Assembly (NCBI RefSeq): GCF_020320395.1
Contig: NZ_JAEDAH010000041.1
Span: forward strand, 16,850-80,849
Length of the DNA: 64,000 nt
Origin: Thalassolituus marinus
Lineage (GTDB): Bacteria > Pseudomonadota > Gammaproteobacteria > Pseudomonadales > Oceanobacteraceae
Direction of reading: 5' to 3'
Under the pieces are notes generated by a model. The model did not search any database. It saw only the letters and a program-made list of their open reading frames with translations, and was not told where the DNA came from. The translations under genes and the position numbers were made by a program. Shown here in pieces: positions 17,401 through 26,582 of this stretch (position 1 is its first letter; the number at the start of each line of letters is the position of its first letter).

Positions 17401-18726
17401 TTACAAAAGACCCAGGTAAGACTCGTATTCAATATCTGAAATACGCTTGAAGAGTATCTTCATTTCATGGCGTTTGACTGCGCACAGCACGTCGACAAAC
17501 TCGTCGCCCAGATACTGGCGCAACGGCTTACTCAGATCGAGCAGATCGATAGCATCATCCCAGTTCCATGGCAGGCGACTGTTTTCATTGCATACCGTGT
17601 AGGCGTCACCTTCCGTCGGTGCTGGCGCCTGCATGAAGTTTTCCATGCCATACAAAGCACCGGCCAGCACACCGGCCAGCACCAGATACGGGTTAGCATC
17701 GGCACCGGACACGCGGTGCTCTACGCGACGCGCTTCCGGCTCGCTTTCCGGCACCCGTACCGCAGCAGTGCGGTTCTCATAACCCCAGCAAGCGTACACA
17801 GGGGCGTGAGAGCCATCCTGGAAGCGATGGTAGGAGTTCAGGTGCGGGGCGAACAACAACATGCTTTCCGGCATCAGCTTCAGCATCCCGGCAATGGCCT
17901 GCTGTAGCATGATGGTGCCTTCGTCACCGCCGTTGTCGAACAGGTTATTACCATCCTTATCGACCATGCTGAAATGCACGTGGAAACCGTTACCTGAGTG
18001 CTCGGCGTAAGGCTTAGCCATAAAGGTCGCGGTGTAGTTGTACTTACGGGCAATGCCTTTCAGCATGCGCTTGAACCACACCGCCTGATCAGCCGCATTC
18101 AGTGGATCGGACACGTGCTTGAGGTTAATTTCAAACTGACCCGGGCCCAGTTCAGAAATGATGGTGTCAGCCAGTACCCCCTGCTCTTCACAGCAAGCGC
18201 GCACAGCAGCAAAGAAGGATTCCAGACCGTCCACGTCTTCAATCGAGTAGGCATCCTTGGTATTCAGGCGGCGACCATGGCCGCGATCCAGTACCGGCGG
18301 ACGCGGGCGCTGAACTTCTTCGGAATCACCATCCATCAGATAGAATTCCAGCTCGGTCGCCATCACCGGATACCAGCCATGGGCATGATATTTTTCCAGA
18401 ATGCTCTTCAGCACCTGACGCGGATCCGCACCAAAAGGTGAGCCATCGGGGTTGCTCATCATCGCATGCAACTGATGACGCGGTAATTCGGCCCAGGGAA
18501 CGCGCACCGGGGCATCCTGAATCGGCATACAAATGCCATCATTGTCACCCGTTTCGAACACCAGGCCATTGTCGGCAACGTCGTCGCCCCAGAAATCCAG
18601 ACCGACCACTGAGCGAGGCAATTTAATCCCTTCTTCCATGGTCTTTTCTAAAGAGCTGCCCAGCAGGCGCTTACCTCGCAGGTTGCCGTTCAGATCAACA
18701 ATAAACAAATCAAAATCGTTATCCAT
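17401..18726 (-). CDS. Glutamine synthetase-family gamma-glutamylpolyamine ligase, second copy
   Basis: This GS-type ligase has 441 residues from ATG 18726; an in-frame TTG upstream at 18762 is unlikely. The first domain carries DLNGNLRGKRL, the GS-like beta-grasp variant found in PuuA/SpuI-type enzymes. Catalytic motifs: TELEFYLMD near 130, GQFEINLKH near 205, GNGFHVHFSM near 250, and ENRTAAVRVPESEPEARRVE near 325-345. It differs clearly from the copy at 10536-11879, so the two probably use different amines, as PuuA/SpuI-type paralogues do; this is inferred. It is divergent from a GntR regulator with a palindromic operator between them, which suggests local control. Confidence 0.88.
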   Translation of the reverse strand: MDNDFDLFIVDLNGNLRGKRLLGSSLEKTMEEGIKLPRSVVGLDFWGDDVADNGLVFETGDNDGICMPIQDAPVRVPWAELPRHQLHAMMSNPDGSPFGADPRQVLKSILEKYHAHGWYPVMATELEFYLMDGDSEEVQRPRPPVLDRGHGRRLNTKDAYSIEDVDGLESFFAAVRACCEEQGVLADTIISELGPGQFEINLKHVSDPLNAADQAVWFKRMLKGIARKYNYTATFMAKPYAEHSGNGFHVHFSMVDKDGNNLFDNGGDEGTIMLQQAIAGMLKLMPESMLLFAPHLNSYHRFQDGSHAPVYACWGYENRTAAVRVPESEPEARRVEHRVSGADANPYLVLAGVLAGALYGMENFMQAPAPTEGDAYTVCNENSRLPWNWDDAIDLLDLSKPLRQYLGDEFVDVLCAVKRHEMKILFKRISDIEYESYLGLL

Positions 18727-18841
18727 TGGAGCACCAGATAGGGCCGTGTTTACACATTTCAAACCGGCCTGTTAATTCTTAAAAACCCCTCAGGAAAGCG
18801 CTGAGAGTGGTATGACATACCCTGTTCGCTATATCTTTCGA

Positions 18842-18853
18842 TTGTGATCACAA
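18842..18853. promoter_or_regulatory. Candidate GntR (FCD-type) operator TTGTGATCACAA
   Basis: A perfect 12-bp palindrome lies between the divergent glutamine synthetase-like gene and gntR, 50 bases before the gntR start. The core TGTGATCACA recurs twice upstream of spuC (21808-21831). FadR-subfamily regulators bind short palindromes of this kind; assignment to the adjacent GntR protein is inferred. Confidence 0.62.
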
Positions 18854-18902
18854 ATATGATGGATCGCAATCCTGTTTAAACCTTTATGACGAAACCCGGG
18901 AT

Positions 18903-19598
18903 ATGGATAAGTATTCGCCCATTACCATCACACTAGACCAACGTTCCGATGCTGTAACTATCACTCAGTGGGTGTACAGCACATTACGCCGTGCAGTGAT
19001 GCTTGGACAGATCCCTCCGGGCCGTGCATTAACCATTCGCGAGCTGGCGGCTTTACTGGACGTTTCGCCCATGCCGATACGCGAAGCCCTGCGTCAGTTG
19101 TCTGCGGAGGGTGCTCTGGAAATCAAAGGCAACCGCCGGGTTATGGTGCCGGATATGACACCGGTTAAATTCAGTGAGCTGGTCGACGCCCGCATCGCGC
19201 TGGAACCCGCTGCGGCGGCTAAAGCCCTGCCCTATATCAACAGTGAGCGGGTTGCGCTTCTGCGCAGCCTGGACGCCCGTATCGACGAAGCAGAGGCCGC
19301 TGGCGATGCCGAGGCCGTTACTCACTGGAACCAGGAATTTCATCGGGCAATTTATACATCTAACCCACATCAGGTGACCTTGCCATTGATCGAAAGTCTG
19401 TGGTTACAGCTGGCGCCCTTTATGCGCCGCTCCGCCGAAAGTCTTGATGAGTACTACCAGATCGACCGCCATCAGGAAGCACTGGAAGCCATTCTGCGCA
19501 ACGATCCTGCCGCGTTACAGCTGGCCATCGCTGCCGATATTCGTGATGGCTGTGCCTTCGCTCAGACGCCAGCCAAACTGCAGAAATTGTTACGCTGA
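18903..19598 (+). CDS. GntR-family (FadR/FCD-type) transcriptional regulator
   Basis: The protein has 231 residues. An N-terminal winged helix at about 20-85 contains LTIRELAALLDVSPMPIREA, the GntR recognition helix with the usual P-x-R-E-A. The C-terminal all-helical FCD domain has the metal-site histidine pattern (ARIALEP near 100, HWNQEFH near 140, HQEALEAI near 195). It sits divergent from the second glutamine synthetase-like ligase and convergent with luxR-spuC. A palindrome found at both promoters suggests it controls both. The ligand is unknown, perhaps a carboxylic or amino acid from polyamine breakdown. Confidence 0.9.
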   Translation: MDKYSPITITLDQRSDAVTITQWVYSTLRRAVMLGQIPPGRALTIRELAALLDVSPMPIREALRQLSAEGALEIKGNRRVMVPDMTPVKFSELVDARIALEPAAAAKALPYINSERVALLRSLDARIDEAEAAGDAEAVTHWNQEFHRAIYTSNPHQVTLPLIESLWLQLAPFMRRSAESLDEYYQIDRHQEALEAILRNDPAALQLAIAADIRDGCAFAQTPAKLQKLLR

Positions 19599-19610
19599 CC
19601 AACGTTAAGG

Positions 19611-20411
19611 TCAGGCAACAATACGCATTTCCATTTCACTCAGATGATTGAGGAACAGGGTAAAAATTTCACTCTGCTGTGAGGTATTCAGCCGCGCATG
19701 AATATTTTTCCGATGCACTTTCACTGTTCCCACACTGATACTCAGCTGACTGGCAATCGACTGCGAGCTGTGCCCCTGCAGAATCAGAGCGGTAATTTCC
19801 TGCTCACGACGCGTCAGTACACCACGACCGAATGTGCGCAGCGCCTGAGTAAGAGTGCTGCGACTACGGTCCTGCGGCAGAAAATCGTCGGCGTTGGAAA
19901 TCCAGAACTGACGAATCAGTGAACACAACATGGGGAAATAGCCCTGCAGTTTATTCAGTTCTGCACGGGTAATACTGCCCAGTGATGACTTACGTCCCAG
20001 CGACAAAGTGAAGTAGCAATCTTCTTCCAGTTCCGTCACCAGGTTAATTTCATCAATGAGATCAAACGACTGATAGCAGCTGTGAAAATATTCACTGTGC
20101 ATAAAGGAATCCGGCGCAATTGCGCTGAGGCGGAACACACCTTCAGCGGCCCCCTTCTGCAGCACGTTATACACAGGATCGAGTAAATAACTTTTGCTCA
20201 GATAAGTATCCAGGGCCGGGCTGATGTCGTCACTTTCGGTATACACCAGCGCCGGCGCCGTTCCCTGCTTAAACACCACCATCAGGCAGGTATCGAACAG
20301 ACACACAGAAGACAGAAAATCAGCCAGCTCTTTCGGGAAACTGGCCATACGCAGGTGATCGATCAGACCGGCCAGCTGACGCGACGATTTAACTTCGGTG
20401 GATTCAGCCAT
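19611..20411 (-). CDS. LuxR-type helix-turn-helix regulator
   Basis: The protein has 266 residues. The C-terminal LuxR/GerE domain is at about 195-255: LTRREQEITALILQGHSSQS, then IASQLSISVGTVKVHRKNIH. The N-terminal 180 residues are not an obvious autoinducer domain or receiver (no phospho-aspartate motif); they resemble a GAF-like sensing region but I do not recognise the family. The start codon overlaps the spuC stop (TGATG), so it is translated with the aminotransferase and is probably a pathway regulator rather than a quorum receptor. Confidence 0.88.
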   Translation of the reverse strand: MAESTEVKSSRQLAGLIDHLRMASFPKELADFLSSVCLFDTCLMVVFKQGTAPALVYTESDDISPALDTYLSKSYLLDPVYNVLQKGAAEGVFRLSAIAPDSFMHSEYFHSCYQSFDLIDEINLVTELEEDCYFTLSLGRKSSLGSITRAELNKLQGYFPMLCSLIRQFWISNADDFLPQDRSRSTLTQALRTFGRGVLTRREQEITALILQGHSSQSIASQLSISVGTVKVHRKNIHARLNTSQQSEIFTLFLNHLSEMEMRIVA

Positions 20412-21781
20412 CAGATCACCCCCATGTCCTGCACTGTTTTTAACGTCAGATCGAGACAGTGACGGGCTTTCAGGAACAGCTCATCCAGCTCCGCTTCGGT
20501 GATGACCAGCGGCGGCGACAGAATCATACGACTGCCGGTGGCACGCATAATCAAACCGTTCTCGAAACAGTGATCACGACAGATCATGCCGATATCAATA
20601 TCCGCCGGAAACGGAGTTTTAGTGGCCTTATCCATCATCAGCGCCATGCCCGCGACCAGACCTTTTTTATCGATATGGCCAACCAGCGGATGGTCCGCCA
20701 GCTCCGCCAGCTTCTGCTGGAAATACGGCGCAATGACATCACGCACACGCTCAACGATGTTTTCCTGCTGCATGATTTCGATGGTTTTTAACGCCACCGC
20801 CGCCGCAACCGGATGACCGGAATAGGTGAAGCCGTGGTTAAAATCTTCATCGTGATCAATCAGTGCATTGGCCACACGATCACCGACCGCCACTGCGGCA
20901 ATCGGCAGATAACCGGACGACAGGCCCTTGGCCATGGAAATCATATCCGGCTCAATGCCGTAGGTCTGACTACCGAACCAGTTACCGGTACGGCCAAAGC
21001 CACAAATCACCTCATCCGCGACCAGCAGAATGTCGTACTTGCGACAGATACGCTGAATTTCAGGCCAGTAGGTTTCCGGCGGCACAATCACACCACCCGC
21101 CCCCTGAATCGGTTCGCCGATAAATGCCGCTACATTATCGGGGCCGACCTGCAGAATTTTTTCTTCCAGCGCACGGGCACAAGCCAGACCAAATTCGTCT
21201 TCACTCATGTCGCCGCCTTCGCCATACCAGTAAGGCTGGCGAATACGCTCAATACCCGGCACCAGAGGCGCGCCCTGCTTATGCATACCACCCATACCGC
21301 CAAGGCTGGCCCCAGCCAGTGTACTGCCGTGGTAGGCATTCTCACGGGCAATAAGGATGTTGCGATAGGGTTTACCCTTGATCGCCCAGTAATGACGCGC
21401 CAGACGCATAATGGTGTCGATCGCTTCGGAGCCGGAGTTGGCAAAGAAAATATGATTGAGGTCGCCCGGCGTCACCTCGGCAATGGCTTTTGCCAGTGCT
21501 GCTGCCGGACCATGAGTGGTCTGGAAGAAGGTGTTGTAATACGGCAGTACCCGCATCTGTTCGTTAGCAACATCCGCCAGTTCGGTACGGCCATACCCCA
21601 GGTTTACACACCACAGACCAGCCATGCCGTCGATGATCTTCTGTCCACCTTCATCCCAGATATAGACGCCTTCGGCGCGGGTAATCACCCGGGCGCCTTT
21701 CTTATTCAGGCGGCCGCTGTTAGTGAAAGGGTGCAGGTGGTGCAGGGCATCCTCGTGCTGAATCGCTGACTGTGGGCTCAT
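20411..21781 (-). CDS. spuC: Class III aminotransferase, putrescine/polyamine-pyruvate type (SpuC-like)
   Basis: This is a PLP enzyme of fold type I predicted to move the terminal amine of putrescine or cadaverine to pyruvate. ATG 21781 has GGAG six bases upstream and gives 456 residues, the SpuC length of pseudomonads; a TTG eight codons upstream was rejected. Motifs: DGMAGLWCVNLGYG near 60, FFANSGSEAIDT near 120, DEVICGFGRTG near 255, and the PLP lysine in MAKGLSSGY near 285. It is co-transcribed with luxR. Two copies of TGTGATCACA lie just upstream. This transamination route would bypass the gamma-glutamyl pathway. Confidence 0.9.
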   Translation of the reverse strand: MSPQSAIQHEDALHHLHPFTNSGRLNKKGARVITRAEGVYIWDEGGQKIIDGMAGLWCVNLGYGRTELADVANEQMRVLPYYNTFFQTTHGPAAALAKAIAEVTPGDLNHIFFANSGSEAIDTIMRLARHYWAIKGKPYRNILIARENAYHGSTLAGASLGGMGGMHKQGAPLVPGIERIRQPYWYGEGGDMSEDEFGLACARALEEKILQVGPDNVAAFIGEPIQGAGGVIVPPETYWPEIQRICRKYDILLVADEVICGFGRTGNWFGSQTYGIEPDMISMAKGLSSGYLPIAAVAVGDRVANALIDHDEDFNHGFTYSGHPVAAAVALKTIEIMQQENIVERVRDVIAPYFQQKLAELADHPLVGHIDKKGLVAGMALMMDKATKTPFPADIDIGMICRDHCFENGLIMRATGSRMILSPPLVITEAELDELFLKARHCLDLTLKTVQDMGVI

Positions 21782-21807
21782 GGCACACTCCGGTAGAGTA
21801 TTCAAAA

Positions 21808-21831
21808 TGTGATCACAATTCTGTGATCACA
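21808..21831. promoter_or_regulatory. Two GntR-like operator palindromes upstream of spuC
   Basis: TGTGATCACA occurs at 21808-21817 and again at 21822-21831, separated by ATTC, 27 bases before the spuC start. The same core lies at 18843-18852. The 14-base centre spacing may allow two dimers to bind side by side. Confidence 0.65.
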
Positions 21832-21896
21832 AAATGCTTTGTGCAATAGCAGGACAGACAATGGCCCGGATTGTCAGCTTTGCTATTCAGGCCAGA

Positions 21897-22388
21897 TCAG
21901 CCTTTTCGGTACTCCACCGGTAATTCCAGACTTTCCTTAACTTCTTCCATAACAATGTAGCTCTTGGAGTTTTTCACCCCCGGCAATGTCAGCAGCATAT
22001 CGCCCAGCAACGCGCGGTACTCCGACATGCCATTAATGCGCGCTTTAATCAGATAGTCAGCATCACCCGATACCAGATGGCACTCCAGGATATAGGGCAG
22101 CTGCCTGACGGCTTCGCTGAATTTCATAAAGGCATCAGGAGACTGGTAAGACAATGATATTTCGACAAAAACCAGCATGTTGTAGCCCAGTTTTTCGGGA
22201 TCCAGATGGGCATGATAACCGGTGATATAGCCCTCTTTTTCCAATCGTTTCACCCGCTCTATACAAGGGGTTGAGCTCAGCCCGACTTTATCCGCCAGAT
22301 CAACATAACTGATGCGACCATCACGCTGCAGGGCACGCAGGATGCTTATGTCCAGTTTGTCCAGAGGCCGTTTTTTAGCATAACTCAT
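21897..22388 (-). CDS. Lrp/AsnC-family regulator next to dadA
   Basis: The protein has 163 residues from ATG 22388; an in-frame GTG at 22403 is an alternative, and neither has a strong ribosome site. N-terminal helix-turn-helix: LDKLDISILRALQRDGRISY then VDLADKVGLSSTPCIERVKR. C-terminal RAM/AsnC ligand domain (YHAHLDPEKLGYN; LVSGDADYLIKA). It is divergent from dadA, the arrangement in which Lrp/DadR of pseudomonads activates the alanine catabolic operon in response to L-alanine. That role is inferred from family and context. Confidence 0.92.
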   Translation of the reverse strand: MSYAKKRPLDKLDISILRALQRDGRISYVDLADKVGLSSTPCIERVKRLEKEGYITGYHAHLDPEKLGYNMLVFVEISLSYQSPDAFMKFSEAVRQLPYILECHLVSGDADYLIKARINGMSEYRALLGDMLLTLPGVKNSKSYIVMEEVKESLELPVEYRKG

Positions 22389-22521
22389 AAAAGTTAAATC
22401 CACTTTTTAAAAATAATTTCCCAGTTTTTTACGCTTTTTAATTAAAAACTTCAAAGCTTTCCTCTGGCAAAAAACACCTAGACTGGTGATATCTGATTCT
22501 GAACTTTTTCCTGAGGCACGT

Positions 22522-23778
22522 ATGAAAATTCTGGTTCTTGGCAGCGGTGTTATCGGCGTTACCAGCGCCTGGTATCTGGCAAAGGCCGGACATGAGGTCA
22601 CGGTTGTCGATCGTCTGGAAACGCCAGCGACGGAAGCCAGCTACGCCAATGCCGGTATGCTGTCTTTCGACTATTCCACGCCATGGGGTTCGGCCGATGT
22701 CCCACTGAAAGTTATGAAGTGGATGCTGCAGGATATTTCACCGCTGTATTTCAGCCTGAAAGATTTTGATGCCAACACCCTGCGTTTCATGACCCGCATG
22801 CTGGGGCAGTGCAACACCCGCGCCTTTGATATCAACAAGGAACGTATGCTTCGTGTAGCACGCTACAGCGCACAGTGCTTCCGTGAACTGAACAATGAAG
22901 TATCACTGGATTACGACCTGCGCATGAAAGGCACACTGGAGGTGTTCCGCAGCCAGAAGGAAATGGATGCTGCCAGTGGCGACATCGCTATTCTGCAACG
23001 CTGTCAGGTTCCCCACAAACTGGTCGATGTAGCCGAATGCATTGAACGGGAACCAGCGCTGGCCAACGTCCGCGAGAAAATCGTTGGCGGCTTATTTCTG
23101 CCCGGCGATGGCACCGGCGACTGCTACAAGTTCACCAACGGTCTGGCAGAAGAATGCCGCAAGCTGGGTGTCACCTTTCTGATGGAAACGGATATTCAGT
23201 CGATTGAAACCGCCAAAGGCAAAGTCACCTGCGTGAAAACCTCCGCCGGTGAATTACGCGCCGATAAATACGTGGTTGCCCTGGGCAGCTATTCGCCATT
23301 CCTACTCAGCAAAATTGGTATTCAGGTGCCGGTTTATCCGCTCAAAGGTTACTCACTAACCATGCCGATTATTGATGCCGACAAGGCACCAGTGTCCACC
23401 GTTATGGACCAGAAATACAAAGTGGCAGTAACACGCTTTGATGATCGTATCCGCGTTGGTGGCATCGCTGAAATTGCCAGCTACAACAAAGAACTCAGCG
23501 ATAAACGTCGGGCAGCCATTGAATTTTCAGTACGGGATTTGTTTCCCGGTGGCGGCGATGTTGAAGCCGCAGAATTCTGGACCGGCCTGCGCCCCATGAC
23601 ACCTGACAGCGTGCCGGTACTGGGCGAAACCCGCTACGACAATTTAATTCTTAACACCGGCCACGGCACCCTTGGCTGGACCATGTCGCTGGGCGCATCA
23701 AAATTCGTTGCTGACATTGTCAGTGGCAACACCCCCGATATCGACCCTGCCGGGCTGTCTGTCGCGCGCTACGGCTGA
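22522..23778 (+). CDS. dadA: D-amino acid dehydrogenase
   Basis: This membrane-associated FAD enzyme oxidises D-alanine and other D-amino acids to 2-oxo acids and passes electrons to the respiratory chain. It has 418 residues from ATG 22522, which follows GAGG. FAD motif GSGVIG is at 7-12; YANAGMLSFDYSTPWGSADVP is near 50-70; RPMTPDSVPVLGET and NTGHGTLGWTMS are near the C-terminus, typical of DadA. It is first of a dadA-ridA-alr operon, divergent from lrp. The 132-base intergenic region is notably A+T-rich, as expected for an Lrp-bound promoter. Confidence 0.95.
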   Translation: MKILVLGSGVIGVTSAWYLAKAGHEVTVVDRLETPATEASYANAGMLSFDYSTPWGSADVPLKVMKWMLQDISPLYFSLKDFDANTLRFMTRMLGQCNTRAFDINKERMLRVARYSAQCFRELNNEVSLDYDLRMKGTLEVFRSQKEMDAASGDIAILQRCQVPHKLVDVAECIEREPALANVREKIVGGLFLPGDGTGDCYKFTNGLAEECRKLGVTFLMETDIQSIETAKGKVTCVKTSAGELRADKYVVALGSYSPFLLSKIGIQVPVYPLKGYSLTMPIIDADKAPVSTVMDQKYKVAVTRFDDRIRVGGIAEIASYNKELSDKRRAAIEFSVRDLFPGGGDVEAAEFWTGLRPMTPDSVPVLGETRYDNLILNTGHGTLGWTMSLGASKFVADIVSGNTPDIDPAGLSVARYG

Positions 23779-23809
23779 ATCCACCCCGCATTTATTCAGG
23801 AGACATCTT

Positions 23810-24193
23810 ATGACTGAAAAAACCATCATCGCCACTGCCAATGCACCCGCAGCCATCGGCACTTATTCTCAGGCCGTTAAAGTCGGCAATACCGTTTATT
23901 TCTCCGGCCAGATTCCACTCAACCCGCAAACAATGGAAATGGTCAGCGAATCATTCGAGGCCCAGGCAGTGCAGGTATTTAACAACCTGAAAGCGGTGGC
24001 TGAAGCCGCCGGTGGTTCACTGAATGACTTCGTTAAGATCACGGTGCTGCTGTCCGACCTGAAATACTTCGCCGAAGTGAACAGCATTATGACGACCTTT
24101 TTCGATGAACCTTATCCGGCCCGTGCTGCCTATGCGGTCAAGGCATTGCCAAAGGATGCCGACATTGAAATCGAAGCCATTATGGTTGTCTGA
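23810..24193 (+). CDS. ridA: RidA-family enamine/imine deaminase
   Basis: The 127-residue protein belongs to the RidA/YjgF family, trimeric deaminases that clear reactive 2-aminoacrylate-type intermediates. Motifs: GTYSQAVKVGNTVYFSGQIP near 17-36 and the conserved YPARAAYAVKALP near 101-113 with the active-site arginine. ATG 23810 follows CAGGAGAC. It lies between dadA and the racemase, where it probably speeds release of ammonia from the imines made by DadA; this placement is common in pseudomonads. Confidence 0.93.
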   Translation: MTEKTIIATANAPAAIGTYSQAVKVGNTVYFSGQIPLNPQTMEMVSESFEAQAVQVFNNLKAVAEAAGGSLNDFVKITVLLSDLKYFAEVNSIMTTFFDEPYPARAAYAVKALPKDADIEIEAIMVV

Positions 24194-24203
24194 GGTAAGC
24201 ACT

Positions 24204-25313
24204 ATGGCCCGTCCTGCCACCGTTACCATTGATCTTGAAGCCATCGCCCACAATTATCGTCTGGCAAAATCGCTGGCACCGGAACAGCAGGCGCTGGCCG
24301 TTGTTAAAGCCAATGCCTATGGCCATGGCGCGGTGCCGGTGGCACGTAAACTGGAAAGCGAAGCCGATGCCTTTGCCGTTGCCTGCATCGAAGAAGCGGC
24401 CGAACTGCGCGTCGCCGGTATTCGTAAACCTATCCTGTTGCTGGAAGGGTTTTTCAGCGCCGATGAGCTGAACTATATCAGCGAACACAATCTGTGGACT
24501 GCCGTACATAATCAGCAGCAGATTGATGCCATCACCAGCGCGAGCATAAAAAAACCGCTGCATATCTGGCTGAAACTGGACACTGGCATGCATCGGCTCG
24601 GCTTCTCTGCCGCCGAATACCCTGCTGCCTGGCAACAGTTAAAAGCACTGCCACAGGTCGCCAGCATTACTCTGATGAGCCACTTCAGCAGTGCCGATGA
24701 TCCGCACAGTCCGGTAACCGCAGCACAGCTGCAATGTCTGGATGATATATCGCGCCAGTGTCCTTCACCCGTCAGTATTGCCAATTCGGCTGGCACCCTG
24801 ATTCACAGCAGCGCTCACCGTCAGTGGCAGCGTCCGGGGATTATGCTTTACGGCTCTTCTCCTTTTGCTGAGGGACAGGCCATTGATCAGCAACTGCGCC
24901 CGGCCATGACCCTGAGCACAGAAATTATTGCTGTGCATGACTTACAGCCCGGCGATGCGGTGGGTTACAGCGGCACCTTTGTCTGCGATAAAGCCACCCG
25001 TGTCGGCACAATTGCCATGGGCTATGCCGATGGTTACCCTCGTCAGGCGAAGACCGGCACACCGGTAATTGTTAACGGTCAGCGCACACGCATTATTGGC
25101 CGGGTATCGATGGACATGATCACCGTCGACCTGACCGGTATTAATGCCGGCATTGGTGATCCGGTTGAGTTATGGGGCAAGCAATTACTGGCCAACGAAG
25201 TAGCCCCCTGCTGCGATACCATTTCCTATACTCTGTTTACCGGTATCACCCGCCGGGTACATCATCGCTACACAGGTCAACGATCATCCGGCGGATTGCT
25301 GACGGCCGTATAG
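24204..25313 (+). CDS. dadX: Catabolic alanine racemase
   Basis: This PLP enzyme of fold type III converts L- to D-alanine to feed DadA. It has 369 residues from ATG 24204, preceded by GAGGTAAG. The PLP lysine is Lys35 in AVVKANAYGHG; LDTGMHRLGF is near 130; the catalytic tyrosine on the other face is in AMGYADGYPR near 273; GRVSMDMI follows. It ends at a strong bidirectional terminator. Being in the dad operon, it is the catabolic (DadX) rather than the biosynthetic (Alr) form. Confidence 0.95.
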   Translation: MARPATVTIDLEAIAHNYRLAKSLAPEQQALAVVKANAYGHGAVPVARKLESEADAFAVACIEEAAELRVAGIRKPILLLEGFFSADELNYISEHNLWTAVHNQQQIDAITSASIKKPLHIWLKLDTGMHRLGFSAAEYPAAWQQLKALPQVASITLMSHFSSADDPHSPVTAAQLQCLDDISRQCPSPVSIANSAGTLIHSSAHRQWQRPGIMLYGSSPFAEGQAIDQQLRPAMTLSTEIIAVHDLQPGDAVGYSGTFVCDKATRVGTIAMGYADGYPRQAKTGTPVIVNGQRTRIIGRVSMDMITVDLTGINAGIGDPVELWGKQLLANEVAPCCDTISYTLFTGITRRVHHRYTGQRSSGGLLTAV

Positions 25314-25372
25314 AACCATTGCAGCCAGAATCTGGTACTGAGCCTTATCCGGCTCTGATTTAAAAAACCAAT

Positions 25373-25408
25373 AAAAAACCCCGATAAATTGCTTTATCGG
25401 GGTTTTTT
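25373..25408. terminator. Bidirectional terminator between dadX and the third potF
   Basis: Stem 25373-25388 pairs with 25393-25408 around TTGC (core CCCCGATAAA / TTTATCGGGG). A-run before and T-run after make it work for both convergent genes. Confidence 0.95.
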
Positions 25409-25421
25409 ATTGCCTGAATAC

Positions 25422-26510
25422 TCAGCGTCCGGTTTTTATATTGGTCCACTCTCGGGTAAGTAGCCTGTCGAATTTCAGTGAATGGGATGCCTGAGTAAAC
25501 AACTTTTCTTTTACTTCAGCACCCGGATAAATTCCCGGATTGGTCTTCACATCATCGGACAACAGCGCATCAACCTTCGTATTCGGAACGGCGAAATATA
25601 CATAGTTAGAAATATCCGCTGCAGCCTGAGGGGTCAGAATAAAGTCGATAAGCTGGTATGCAGCATCAATATGACCAGCATCGGCTGGAATGGCCATCAG
25701 ATCGAACCACAACAGAGTGCCTTCTTTCGGAATTGCGTAATCAATGGCAATGCCATTGCCCGCTTCTTCGGCACGACCAGCGGCCTGCAGAACATCGCCG
25801 TTATAACCCAGCGCAAGACAGATTTCGCCACTGGCCAGATCGGCAATATACCGACTGGAATGGAAATAACGATACTGAGCTGCGTTGGCTTTGAGCAGAG
25901 CAGCAGCCTGTTGCAGGCCACTTTTGCTTTCCGAATTCGGATCAAGACCGAGATAGTTCAGTGCGATACCGGTAATTTCCGCAGGCGAATCCAGAATCGC
26001 AATACCACAATCCTGTAACTTAGCTGACAGTTCCGGATTGAACACCAGATCCAGCGTGTCAGCTGGTAACTCGCCAAGACGTTTTTTAATTTCCGCAACG
26101 TTGTAGCCCAGACCAATCGTCCCCCAGGCGTACGGTACGCCAAAGCGGTTATCGGGGTCATTGATCGCTACCTTGGCCAGAAGATCGGCATCGAGATTGG
26201 CATAGTTTTTCAGACGGGATTTATCTATCTCTGCGTATACACCCGCTTTAATCTGGCGTTCAAGAAAGGAATTACTGGGCACCACCACATCAAATCCGGA
26301 GCGACCCGGCATCAGTTTAGCTTCCAGCATTTCATTGGAATCGAACACGCTGTAGTTCACTTTAATGTCTGACTCTTTCTCAAAGCGTTCGATCGCCTGA
26401 GGGTCAATGTAGTCCGACCAGTTAAACAGATTCACAATATTTTCAGCCTGAACGGCTGACGAGCAGGCTGCTGCCATAATGGCTGCAGAGAATGTTTTTC
26501 TAAGCTTCAT
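25422..26510 (-). CDS. Polyamine ABC transporter periplasmic binding protein (PotF/SpuE-like), third copy
   Basis: This is a 362-residue periplasmic protein. A signal peptide of about 22 residues (MKLRKTFSAAIMAAACSSAV, cleavage near VQA/ENI) is followed by FNWSDYIDPQAIERFEKES. The C-terminal lobe has WFDLMAIPADAGH and NPGIYPGAEVKEKLF. It is more divergent from the other two copies than they are from each other. No permease or ATPase gene adjoins it, so it is an orphan receptor that must use one of the two PotGHI sets. The upstream gene is a ureohydrolase on the same strand, 191 bases away, with a large hairpin between. Confidence 0.93.
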   Translation of the reverse strand: MKLRKTFSAAIMAAACSSAVQAENIVNLFNWSDYIDPQAIERFEKESDIKVNYSVFDSNEMLEAKLMPGRSGFDVVVPSNSFLERQIKAGVYAEIDKSRLKNYANLDADLLAKVAINDPDNRFGVPYAWGTIGLGYNVAEIKKRLGELPADTLDLVFNPELSAKLQDCGIAILDSPAEITGIALNYLGLDPNSESKSGLQQAAALLKANAAQYRYFHSSRYIADLASGEICLALGYNGDVLQAAGRAEEAGNGIAIDYAIPKEGTLLWFDLMAIPADAGHIDAAYQLIDFILTPQAAADISNYVYFAVPNTKVDALLSDDVKTNPGIYPGAEVKEKLFTQASHSLKFDRLLTREWTNIKTGR

Positions 26511-26582
26511 GGTTCTTTTCTCATAGTCAGGTAAGAGCCGTCATGAAGACAAGAGAGCGTATTTTATTCGTTATATTAATGT

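Noticed and set aside
19611..20411. Quorum-sensing LuxR receptor
   Set aside because: The C-terminal domain is LuxR-type but the N-terminal part lacks the usual autoinducer-domain motifs and no luxI gene adjoins it.
20813..21769. 318-codon open frame on the plus strand opposite spuC
   Set aside because: It mirrors the aminotransferase coding sequence, has no ribosome site and no recognisable motif.
21808..21831. CRP binding site upstream of spuC
   Set aside because: CRP sites need TGTGA and TCACA separated by six bases; here they are directly joined, so TGTGATCACA fits a GntR-type dyad better.
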